From contig JAGAEK010000031.1 in NCBI GenBank assembly GCA_017828835.1, forward strand, positions 1 to 8,540: a DNA stretch of 8,540 nt, read 5' to 3'. Made by a program: the position numbers and the translations under genes. Under the pieces are notes generated by a model. It was not told the DNA's origin. It saw only the letters and a list, made by a program, of their open reading frames with translations, and searched no databases. This document shows, one piece after another, positions 1 through 5,809 of this stretch (its first letter is position 1; every line of letters begins with the position of its first letter). The stretch comes from Oscillospiraceae bacterium. Its GTDB lineage: Bacteria; Bacillota; Clostridia; Oscillospirales; Ruminococcaceae.

Positions 1-263
1 AAGTGATCGAAAGACTTGAAAATTTCCGCCGTAAATTCGAGATACAGTGGATGAAAGAGAACAAACCCTACGGATTCGAAATACAGGATATGAGACTGGG
101 CGGCCTAAAGCAAAGGATAGAGAGCTGCAAAAACAGGATCTTGAGTTACCTGAACGGCGAGACCGAAAGCATAGATGAACTTGAAGAGGAAATAATAACA
201 GGCGACAGGGGTACGATCTGGTCGAGAACGGTAACAACGGGGACGATTGCATATTATTTATAA
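1..263 (+). CDS. Probable GH20 beta-N-acetylhexosaminidase, C-terminal fragment (5' end outside window)
   Basis: Only the last 87 or so codons are visible; the reading frame is open at the left edge (first whole codon at base 3) and stops with TAA at 261-263. The GTG at base 3 is unlikely to be the start, because the text reads as the inside of a helical domain. It has a Trp followed by ENKPYGFE, then a QDMRLGGL motif, a Cys-containing helix, and an ELEEE stretch near the end. From memory this resembles the helical C-terminal tail of clostridial family-20 glycosidases (beta-N-acetylhexosaminidases), which release terminal N-acetylhexosamines from glycans. The catalytic barrel is not in the window, so the assignment rests on tail similarity alone. 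It ends 41 bases before the first NrdR-like box and has no obvious functional link with the nrd operon downstream. Confidence 0.55.
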   Translation, partial: VIERLENFRRKFEIQWMKENKPYGFEIQDMRLGGLKQRIESCKNRILSYLNGETESIDELEEEIITGDRGTIWSRTVTTGTIAYYL

Positions 264-303
264 AAAATCGTACTGAATATTGGTGAAAATTTTTTAAGAA
301 AAA

Positions 304-319
304 ATACTAAATGTTGGAT
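304..319 (+). promoter_or_regulatory. NrdR box 1 (putative, upstream half-site of tandem operator)
   Basis: The 16-mer ATACTAAATGTTGGAT matches the published NrdR-box consensus acaCwAtATaTwGtgt at 11 of 16 positions by my alignment, including the dyad core C-w-A, A-T and T-w-G. It begins exactly 31 bases upstream of the stronger box at 335-350, about three helical turns, which is the spacing typical of paired NrdR boxes. Alone it would be weak; the pairing supports it. Confidence 0.6.
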
Positions 320-326
320 ATATTTA

Positions 327-355
327 TTGACAAGAAACAATATATAGTGTATTAT
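327..355 (+). promoter_or_regulatory. Sigma-A-type promoter of the nrdG-nrdD-trxB operon
   Basis: A perfect -35 hexamer TTGACA (327-332) is followed by a 17-base spacer and a -10 hexamer TATTAT (350-355, five of six consensus bases). Transcription would start near 362, leaving a leader of about 30 bases before the nrdG GTG. The NrdR-like box 335-350 fills most of the spacer and touches the first base of the -10, so a bound repressor would block RNA polymerase. Confidence 0.85.
335..350 (+). promoter_or_regulatory. NrdR box 2 (putative operator between -35 and -10)
   Basis: The 16-mer AAACAATATATAGTGT matches the NrdR-box consensus acaCwAtATaTwGtgt at 15 of 16 positions; only the second base differs. 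NrdR is the ATP-cone/zinc-ribbon repressor of ribonucleotide reductase operons and binds paired boxes. This box lies in front of nrd genes, inside the promoter spacer, with a partner 31 bases upstream. The nrdR gene itself is not in this window. Confidence 0.85.
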
Positions 356-393
356 TTAAGAAAAGTTTAAAAATCGAAAGCAGAGATCTTGTT

Positions 394-1086
394 GTGAAGG
401 TATATGGATTTCAAAAGATGACGACGTTGGACTATCCCGGAAAAATTGCCTGCACGGTGTTCACCGGCAACTGCAATTTCAGGTGTCCTTATTGTCATAA
501 CGCGTCGCTTGTACTTGAAAACAAAGAAAAAAGCGAAGTATCTCAGGAAGAGATTTTTTCTTTGCTCAAAAAGCGCAGGGGCCTGCTTGACGGGGTCGCG
601 GTAACGGGAGGAGAGCCGTTGATAAATAAAGATATACCGGATTTTTTGAGTAAGATCAAAGAACTTGGGTATCTCATCAAGCTTGACACTAACGGTTCGA
701 ATCCGGAGCTTCTGAAGAAGATAGTTTCGGAAAAGCTTGTCGACAGAGTGGCGATGGATATCAAAAATTCGCCCGAACTTTACGAGAAAACGATCGGGGT
801 AAAGACTGATATGCGTTTGATCGGGGAGTCGAAGGAATTTTTGCTGAGCGGGCAGGTCGAATACGAATTCAGAACGACGCTGGTCAAAGGGATTCACACA
901 AAGGAAAGCATAATTAGGGCGGCCGAATGGATAAAAGGCGCGAAGGAGTATTATCTTCAATCCTTCAAGGATTCGGGAGATCTGATAGCACCGGAAGGGC
1001 TTGACGAATTTTCGAAAGAAGAGATCTACGGATTTGCGGAAGCGGTCAGACCTTATGTCGGTTTTGTCGGAGTCAGGGGAATATAA
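394..1086 (+). CDS. nrdG: Anaerobic ribonucleotide reductase activase, radical SAM (NrdG2-type)
   Basis: This activating enzyme uses a [4Fe-4S] cluster to cleave S-adenosylmethionine and abstract a hydrogen from the glycyl-radical residue of NrdD, encoded next in the operon. The 230-residue protein has the radical-SAM cluster motif CNFRCPYC (Cys27, Cys31, Cys34), preceded by the family's GFQKMTTLDYPGK opening and followed by the SAM-binding GGEP motif at 72-75. It is longer than E. coli NrdG (about 154 residues) and fits the longer NrdG2 type common in Clostridia and archaea. The start is a GTG at 394; the conserved family opening begins almost at once, so a later start is unlikely. No strong Shine-Dalgarno is seen, only A/G-rich sequence at 376-386. 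The gap to nrdD is 33 bases, and here the activase comes first, whereas the order in E. coli is nrdD-nrdG. Cytoplasmic; probably NrdR-regulated through the promoter at 327-355. Confidence 0.93.
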   Translation: MKVYGFQKMTTLDYPGKIACTVFTGNCNFRCPYCHNASLVLENKEKSEVSQEEIFSLLKKRRGLLDGVAVTGGEPLINKDIPDFLSKIKELGYLIKLDTNGSNPELLKKIVSEKLVDRVAMDIKNSPELYEKTIGVKTDMRLIGESKEFLLSGQVEYEFRTTLVKGIHTKESIIRAAEWIKGAKEYYLQSFKDSGDLIAPEGLDEFSKEEIYGFAEAVRPYVGFVGVRGI

Positions 1087-1119
1087 ACGAAGAAAAAAGA
1101 GGAAAGCAAGGGAGTTTGA

Positions 1120-3519
1120 ATGTATCAGATCATTAAAAGAGACGGACAGATCGCCGAATTCGATATCGGAAAGATCGCGGCGGCGATGAAAAAGGCGTTT
1201 GAAGCGACTAACACGGAATATACCGATAATATTATCGATTTTTTGGCATTGAAAGTATCGGCTGATTTTCTGCCGAAGATCAAGGACGGTTACGTAGCGG
1301 TCGAAGATATACAAGACAGTGTTGAGGCGGTTTTGTCGCGCGGCGGCTACGAAGGCGTTGCGAAGGCGTATATCCTTTACCGTAAGCAGCGTGAAAAACT
1401 TCGTAATATGAAGTCGACGTATCTTGATTATAAAGATACGATCAACAGCTATATCAAAAATCTTGACTGGAGAGTAAAGGAGAACTCGACGGTGACCTAT
1501 TCGGTCGGCGGACTTATTCTGTCGAATTCCGGAGCAATAACCGCAAACTACTGGCTCAGCGAGATATACGATGAGGAAATAAGCAAAGCACACCGCAACT
1601 GTGATCTGCATCTTCACGATCTGTCGATGCTGACCGGCTACTGTGCCGGATGGAGCCTGCGTCAGCTGATAAAAGAGGGACTCGGAGGCGTACCCGGAAA
1701 GATAACGTCTTCGCCGGCGAGCCATCTTTCGACGCTGTGCAATCAGATGGTCAATTTCCTCGGAATAATGCAGAACGAGTGGGCGGGAGCGCAGGCGTTT
1801 TCGTCGTTTGACACCTATCTTGCGCCGTTCGTAAAGATCGACAATCTCGACTACAAATCTGTCAAACAGTGCATACAGTCGTTCATATACGGAGTCAATA
1901 CGCCGTCCAGATGGGGCACGCAGGCGCCGTTTTCGAATATAACGCTTGACTGGGTCGTACCGAAAGATCTTGCGAATCAGCCTGCGATAGTCGGAGGCAA
2001 AGAGGTGGATTTCACCTACGGCGACTGTCAGAAGGAAATGGACGTCATAAACAAGGCGTTCATAAATATAATGATCGAGGGAGACGCCAACGGAAGAGGA
2101 TTCCAGTATCCGATACCGACGTATTCGATAACGAGAGATTTCGACTGGTCCGAGACCGAGAACAACAAGCTGTTGTTTGAGATGACTGCGAAATACGGTA
2201 CGCCTTATTTCTCGAACTATATAAACAGCGATATGGAGCCGAGCGACGTACGTTCGATGTGCTGCAGACTGAGATTGGATCTGAGAGAGCTGAGAAAGAA
2301 ATCGGGAGGATTTTTCGGTTCGGGCGAAAGCACGGGATCGATCGGAGTCGTAACGATAAATATGCCGAGGATAGCTTATCTTGCCGAAAATGAGGAAGAT
2401 TTTTATAAGCGCCTCGATCATATAATGGACGTAGCCGCGCGTTCGCTCAAAGTCAAGCGCACGGTCATAACGAAGCTGCTGGACGAGGGACTTTATCCCT
2501 ACACGAAGCGCTATCTCGGAACGTTTGAAAATCATTTTTCGACGATAGGACTCGTCGGAATGAACGAAGCGGGACTGAACGCAAAATGGGTCAGAGCCGA
2601 TATGACGACCGAAAAGTGCCAGAAATTCACGATAGACGTGCTGAACCACATGAGGAACAGACTTTCGGATTATCAGGAAAAATACGGAGATCTCTATAAT
2701 CTCGAGGCGACGCCCGCCGAATCGACGTCCTACAGACTCGCAAAACACGACGTCGAGCAATTCCCGGATATAATAACCGCTACCGGAAAGGACTGCGGAG
2801 AGCCTTACTACACGAACAGCAGCCATCTTCCCGTCGGCTATACAGACGATATATTCACGGCGCTCGATATCCAGGACGAGCTGCAGACGCTCTACACGTC
2901 CGGAACGGTGTTCCACGCATTTTTGGGCGAGAAGATGCCTGATTGGAAAGCGGCGGCAAATCTCGTACGCAAGATAGCGGAGAATTATAAGCTGCCTTAT
3001 TACACGATCTCACCGACGTATTCGGTATGTAAGAACCACGGCTACCTCAACGGAGAGCAGTTCGTGTGCAAAGAATGCGGAGAAAAGACCGAGGTCTACA
3101 GCAGGATCACCGGATATTACCGTCCGGTACAGAACTGGAACGCCGGAAAGACTCAGGAATACAAGGACAGAAAAGAATATAATATCGAAACGAGCGTACT
3201 TCGTCACGAAGGAGTGAAAGACGGCGGCTGCGGATGTGACCACGGCGATTGCGGATGTGAGAAGAAAGCGCCGGACGGAACCGGATCGAAATCGATGCTT
3301 TTCACGACGAAGACCTGTCCGAACTGCAGAGTCGCGATAGGATATCTTGACAAAGCGGGATACAAATATGAGAAACTGCTTGCCGAAGAGAACGTTGAGC
3401 TTGTTAATAAATTTGAGATAAAGCAGGCGCCGACTTTGGTAGTCACCGACGGAAACGACGTACTCAAATTCGTCGGAGTCGGAGAGATCAGAGCTTATTT
3501 GAACGGGCTTGGGGCATAA
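1120..3519 (+). CDS. nrdD: Class III anaerobic ribonucleoside-triphosphate reductase with fused C-terminal redoxin domain
   Basis: Reduces ribonucleoside triphosphates to deoxy forms by glycyl-radical chemistry in anaerobic cells. Layout of the 799 residues: an N-terminal ATP-cone (about 1-95, opening IIKRDG) for dATP/ATP control; the ten-stranded catalytic barrel with Cys175 in TGYCAGW and the adjacent pair Cys381/Cys382 in SMCCRL, one being the likely thiyl-radical Cys; a zinc site made by Cys637, His640, Cys650 and Cys653; and the glycyl-radical loop RITGYY with Gly665. Most NrdDs end shortly after this loop. Here about 110 residues follow: a Gly/Cys linker with CGC-x4-CGC (Cys704, 706, 711, 713), then a glutaredoxin/NrdH-like domain (about 724-799) with CPNC at 733-736 and the cis-proline motif QAPT (Pro771). 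The fused redoxin and the trxB gene one base downstream suggest NADPH-driven rather than formate-driven reduction, as known for NrdD2/NrdD3 enzymes that use separate thioredoxin or NrdH. The start ATG has the Shine-Dalgarno AAGGGAG at 1108-1114. Confidence 0.96.
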   Translation: MYQIIKRDGQIAEFDIGKIAAAMKKAFEATNTEYTDNIIDFLALKVSADFLPKIKDGYVAVEDIQDSVEAVLSRGGYEGVAKAYILYRKQREKLRNMKSTYLDYKDTINSYIKNLDWRVKENSTVTYSVGGLILSNSGAITANYWLSEIYDEEISKAHRNCDLHLHDLSMLTGYCAGWSLRQLIKEGLGGVPGKITSSPASHLSTLCNQMVNFLGIMQNEWAGAQAFSSFDTYLAPFVKIDNLDYKSVKQCIQSFIYGVNTPSRWGTQAPFSNITLDWVVPKDLANQPAIVGGKEVDFTYGDCQKEMDVINKAFINIMIEGDANGRGFQYPIPTYSITRDFDWSETENNKLLFEMTAKYGTPYFSNYINSDMEPSDVRSMCCRLRLDLRELRKKSGGFFGSGESTGSIGVVTINMPRIAYLAENEEDFYKRLDHIMDVAARSLKVKRTVITKLLDEGLYPYTKRYLGTFENHFSTIGLVGMNEAGLNAKWVRADMTTEKCQKFTIDVLNHMRNRLSDYQEKYGDLYNLEATPAESTSYRLAKHDVEQFPDIITATGKDCGEPYYTNSSHLPVGYTDDIFTALDIQDELQTLYTSGTVFHAFLGEKMPDWKAAANLVRKIAENYKLPYYTISPTYSVCKNHGYLNGEQFVCKECGEKTEVYSRITGYYRPVQNWNAGKTQEYKDRKEYNIETSVLRHEGVKDGGCGCDHGDCGCEKKAPDGTGSKSMLFTTKTCPNCRVAIGYLDKAGYKYEKLLAEENVELVNKFEIKQAPTLVVTDGNDVLKFVGVGEIRAYLNGLGA

Positions 3520-3520
3520 T

Positions 3521-4432
3521 ATGTACGATATAATAGTTGTCGGCGGGGGACCGGCCGGGTTGACTGCCGCGTTATACGGACGCCGCGCGGGTAAAAGCGT
3601 GCTGTTAATAGAGAAAAACGCCTTCGGAGGACAGATAACCTGGTCTCCGAAGGTGGAAAATTTTCCGTCTGTTTTAGAGATATCGGGACTTGAGCTTGCG
3701 GACAGATTTGTCGAGCAGGTCCTTGATAAAGGAGCTGAGATCGAGCTTGACGAAGTAACTGAACTCTCGGTCGAAGGCGGGACAAAGACGGTCAAAACCG
3801 CACTGGGAGGAGAATTTCAGAGCCGCTCGGTGATACTTGCGACCGGAGCGAAACCGCGCAAGCTCGGCGTTGAAGGAGAAGATCGATTCATAGGATCGGG
3901 GATCTCGTTCTGCGCGGTATGCGACGGAGAGTTCTACAAAGGCAGAAAAGTGGCGGTGATCGGCGGCGGAAACTCCGCGTTACAGGAAGCGATCTACCTT
4001 TCGAAGCTGTGTGAAGAGGTCGTTTTGATCCACAGAAGAGAAGAATTCCGCGGTGACAAGAAATTGGTTGAGAACGTAAAAAAGCAAGAGAATATAAAGC
4101 TTTGTTTATCTGTAAAGGTTGTTGCATTTACAGGCGAAAACGCTTTCGAAGGTATCAAGATATCGTCAAAAGACGGCGAGGAGCGGATCATAAGCGTCGA
4201 CGGAGCGTTCATAGCGATAGGCCACGAACCTGATAACGGGATATTCAAAGAGATTGCGAAGGTCGACGAAGACGGATATTTTGATTCCGACGAGGGATGC
4301 AAAACGGAGTCGCAAGGAATATTCGTAGCCGGAGACTGTCGAAAAAAGAGCGTACGTCAGCTGACGACGGCGGTCGCGGACGGAGCCGTGGCGGCTGTGG
4401 CGGCTTGCGGCTATCTGGACGGGATATATTGA
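3521..4432 (+). CDS. trxB: Thioredoxin reductase, NADPH-dependent FAD flavoprotein
   Basis: Transfers electrons from NADPH through FAD to a redox-active disulfide and on to a thioredoxin-fold partner. The 303-residue protein shows the N-terminal FAD-binding GGGPAG motif (residues 8-13), the catalytic pair in FCAVCDG (Cys131 and Cys134), the nucleotide-binding GGGNSA (from 148), HRREEFR characteristic of NADPH-type enzymes, and the C-terminal FAD motif GIFVAGDC. Length is close to E. coli TrxB (321). I take the ATG at 3521, one base after the nrdD stop; a TTG 12 bases upstream inside nrdD adds nothing conserved. There is no good Shine-Dalgarno, so translation is probably coupled to nrdD. No separate thioredoxin gene is nearby; the most obvious substrate is the redoxin domain fused to NrdD. 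Codon use differs slightly from nrdG/nrdD: at least five TTA leucine codons, which those genes nearly lack. The terminator at 4450-4484 follows. Confidence 0.95.
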   Translation: MYDIIVVGGGPAGLTAALYGRRAGKSVLLIEKNAFGGQITWSPKVENFPSVLEISGLELADRFVEQVLDKGAEIELDEVTELSVEGGTKTVKTALGGEFQSRSVILATGAKPRKLGVEGEDRFIGSGISFCAVCDGEFYKGRKVAVIGGGNSALQEAIYLSKLCEEVVLIHRREEFRGDKKLVENVKKQENIKLCLSVKVVAFTGENAFEGIKISSKDGEERIISVDGAFIAIGHEPDNGIFKEIAKVDEDGYFDSDEGCKTESQGIFVAGDCRKKSVRQLTTAVADGAVAAVAACGYLDGIY

Positions 4433-4442
4433 GAAAACCGAA

Positions 4443-4490
4443 AAAAATAATGCCGTACCTGCGGATCGATCGCAGGTACGGCATATTTTA
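4443..4490. terminator. Bidirectional intrinsic terminator between converging trxB and CHR genes
   Basis: A perfect 14-bp inverted repeat, ATGCCGTACCTGCG (4450-4463) and CGCAGGTACGGCAT (4471-4484), encloses a 7-base loop. On the plus strand it is followed by ATATTTTAGTTT. On the minus strand it is followed by TTATTTTTTT (complement of 4441-4449). It lies 17 bases after the trxB stop and 14 bases after the stop of the converging CHR gene, so it can end both transcripts; the minus-strand T-run is the better one. Confidence 0.92.
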
Positions 4491-4498
4491 GTTTAAGT

Positions 4499-5077
4499 TT
4501 AAAGTATCCGTTCGCCCAAAAATCCTGCGGCGATACCGAGGCAGGCAGCGATAAGGATGACGAATATCGGAGATTTCTTTTTGAATTTCAGTATAAAGAA
4601 GAGCGAGACTGCGAATATGAAGGCGGCCGTCAGAAACTCGTAGGAGGTAAAAACGGAGAGGGAGATACCGATCGGGAAAAAGATGGTTTTTGCGATGGAT
4701 ATGACGGCGGCGCCGATAAGACCGACGACCGCCGGTCTGAGCCCGGACATACAGCCTTTTACGAATTTATTTTCCGCAAATTTTGCGAAGAATTTCGCGA
4801 CGATGATAATTATCAAAAAAGACGGGAGCGTAACGCCGAAGGTGGCGCAGAAGGCGCCGAACACGCCGCCGGTCTCCATACCGACGTAAGTTGAGATATT
4901 GACAGCGAACGGTCCGGGAGTGCTTTCGCTGACGGCGATAAAATCGATGATCTCGCTTGAAGAGAGCCATGATTTTGCGATGACTTCCGATTGGATGAGT
5001 GGAAGCATCGCATAGCCGCCGCCGAAGGTGAAAGCGCCGATTTTGAGAAAAGTCAAAAACAAATCGAGATAGATCAT
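4499..5077 (-). CDS. Short-chain CHR (chromate transporter) family protein, second gene of pair
   Basis: Integral membrane protein of the CHR family (chromate transporter fold), 192 residues, the length of a single-domain short-chain CHR protein; two such halves are expected to act together. Visible motifs are FLKIGAFTFGGGYAM near residues 8-22 and ESTPGPFAVN in the first third, both signatures of the family, followed by several long hydrophobic segments and a Lys-rich turn (KFKKKS) near the end. The start is the ATG at 5077, overlapping the upstream partner's TGA as ATGA, with a strong Shine-Dalgarno GGAGGGAG (complement of 5083-5090). The frame stays open upstream to 5224, but that extension is Arg-rich, overlaps the partner and lacks membrane character. 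Founding members export chromate; for many short-chain pairs in anaerobes the substrate is unknown, so I do not claim chromate here. Confidence 0.9.
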   Translation of the reverse strand: MIYLDLFLTFLKIGAFTFGGGYAMLPLIQSEVIAKSWLSSSEIIDFIAVSESTPGPFAVNISTYVGMETGGVFGAFCATFGVTLPSFLIIIIVAKFFAKFAENKFVKGCMSGLRPAVVGLIGAAVISIAKTIFFPIGISLSVFTSYEFLTAAFIFAVSLFFILKFKKKSPIFVILIAACLGIAAGFLGERIL

Positions 5078-5646
5078 TTTTTCTCCCTCCCGACTGCGAT
5101 CAGAGAATAAGCGACGCCTATGACGGCGCATGCGGCGGTTATGATCAGGACGTTTACCTTTAAGAACGCCGCAAGGATCAGGGCGAGTACTGCGATGACG
5201 TAAGAGATAACGTCTTTCGGGCATTTTTTATACATTGATATCCAGGCTTTTATTATCAGCGCCAAAACTCCGGCGCGTATACCGTTAAAAGCGTATCTGA
5301 CCGTTTTCAGATTCTGGAAGCGGTTCAGGATCAGGGAAATCATAAGGATAATAAAAAACGACGGCAGGATAACGCTCAGTGTGGCGCATACCGATCCGAG
5401 GACGCCGCAGACCTTGTAGCCGATAAAAGTGGCGGTGTTTATCGCGATGGGCCCGGGGGTACTTTCAGCTATTGCGATGATATCGAGCAAATCGTCTTCG
5501 GATATCCATTTTTTCTTTTCGACGATCTCGTTCTGGATGATCGGGATCATTGCGTAGCCGCCGCCGAAAGTGAACGCCCCGATTTTGAGGAAAGTCAGGA
5601 TAAGGAGGGGCAGATATTTAAGTTTTTCGTTTTTTGTTTTTGGCAT
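5074..5646 (-). CDS. Short-chain CHR (chromate transporter) family protein, first gene of pair
   Basis: A 190-residue membrane protein homologous to the one encoded just downstream. It carries the same family signatures, FLKIGAFTFGGGYAM (about residues 19-33) and ESTPGPIAIN in the first half, then alternating hydrophobic segments. It opens with a short Lys-rich stretch (MPKTKNEKLK), probably cytoplasmic. The ATG at 5646 is preceded by AAGGAG (complement of 5655-5660) and a recognisable promoter. Its TGA overlaps the partner's ATG by four bases, implying coupled translation and a stoichiometric hetero-oligomer, as in the B. subtilis YwrA/YwrB-type pair. The two copies look like products of an old tandem duplication: motifs are shared but the rest has diverged. 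The transported anion cannot be told from the sequence. Confidence 0.9.
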   Translation of the reverse strand: MPKTKNEKLKYLPLLILTFLKIGAFTFGGGYAMIPIIQNEIVEKKKWISEDDLLDIIAIAESTPGPIAINTATFIGYKVCGVLGSVCATLSVILPSFFIILMISLILNRFQNLKTVRYAFNGIRAGVLALIIKAWISMYKKCPKDVISYVIAVLALILAAFLKVNVLIITAACAVIGVAYSLIAVGREKK

Positions 5647-5673
5647 CGGAATTACTCCTTTCGGACTAATATA

Positions 5674-5702
5674 ATTATAATATTTTTTTAAAAATAAATC
5701 AA
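5674..5702 (-). promoter_or_regulatory. Promoter of the CHR gene pair
   Basis: Read on the minus strand, TTGATT (complement of 5697-5702) is separated by 17 bases from a perfect TATAAT (complement of 5674-5679). The transcript would start near 5667, about 20 bases before the ATG at 5646, just ahead of the AAGGAG ribosome-binding site. Confidence 0.75.
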
Positions 5703-5758
5703 TAACGGCGAAAAACTAAAATTTTACGGTATAAAAACGGAGAAAATGAATGAAAACA

Positions 5759-5787
5759 TTGCAAAATAAAGGATTTTATGATATAAT
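5759..5787 (+). promoter_or_regulatory. Extended -10 promoter for the CBM9-like gene and recJ
   Basis: TTGCAA (5759-5764), a 17-base spacer, and TATAAT (5782-5787) preceded by TG one base upstream (5779-5780) form a near-ideal sigma-A promoter with an extended -10. Transcription would start around 5794, just before the ribosome-binding site AAGGAA (5795-5800) of the ATG at 5810. It overlaps the coding frame that would exist if translation began at 5750, so it favours the downstream start. Confidence 0.7.
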
Positions 5788-5809
5788 TTCAAAAAAGGAA
5801 CGTGAAAAA

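Noticed and set aside
289..305. Possible hairpin ATTTTTT-AAG-AAAAAAT after the glycosidase gene
   Set aside because: The stem is made only of A-T pairs, has a 3-base loop and no GC-rich base, so it is too weak to call an intrinsic terminator. No other terminator is visible in 264-326.
367..2916. An 849-codon open frame on the minus strand opposite nrdG and nrdD
   Set aside because: It is in exact codon register with the two plus-strand genes and exists only because they avoid TTA, CTA and TCA. Its translation is Arg/Tyr/Ile-rich with no recognisable motif, it spans the intergenic gap, and no ribosome-binding site precedes it, while the plus-strand products are clearly real.
3229..3261. Cys-rich segment as a ferredoxin-like iron-sulfur domain
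   Set aside because: The spacing CxC-x4-CxC does not match the CxxCxxC pattern of ferredoxins and the segment is too short for a fold; it is kept only as a linker of uncertain redox or metal role.
3509..3520. TTG start for trxB inside nrdD
   Set aside because: It adds only four residues (MGHN) before the conserved MYDIIVVGGG opening; the ATG at 3521 directly after the nrdD stop is the natural start.
5078..5224. N-terminal extension of the second CHR gene to an ATG at 5224
   Set aside because: The added 49 residues are Arg-rich and overlap the first CHR gene. The ATG at 5077 has a strong GGAGGGAG site and begins exactly where family members begin.
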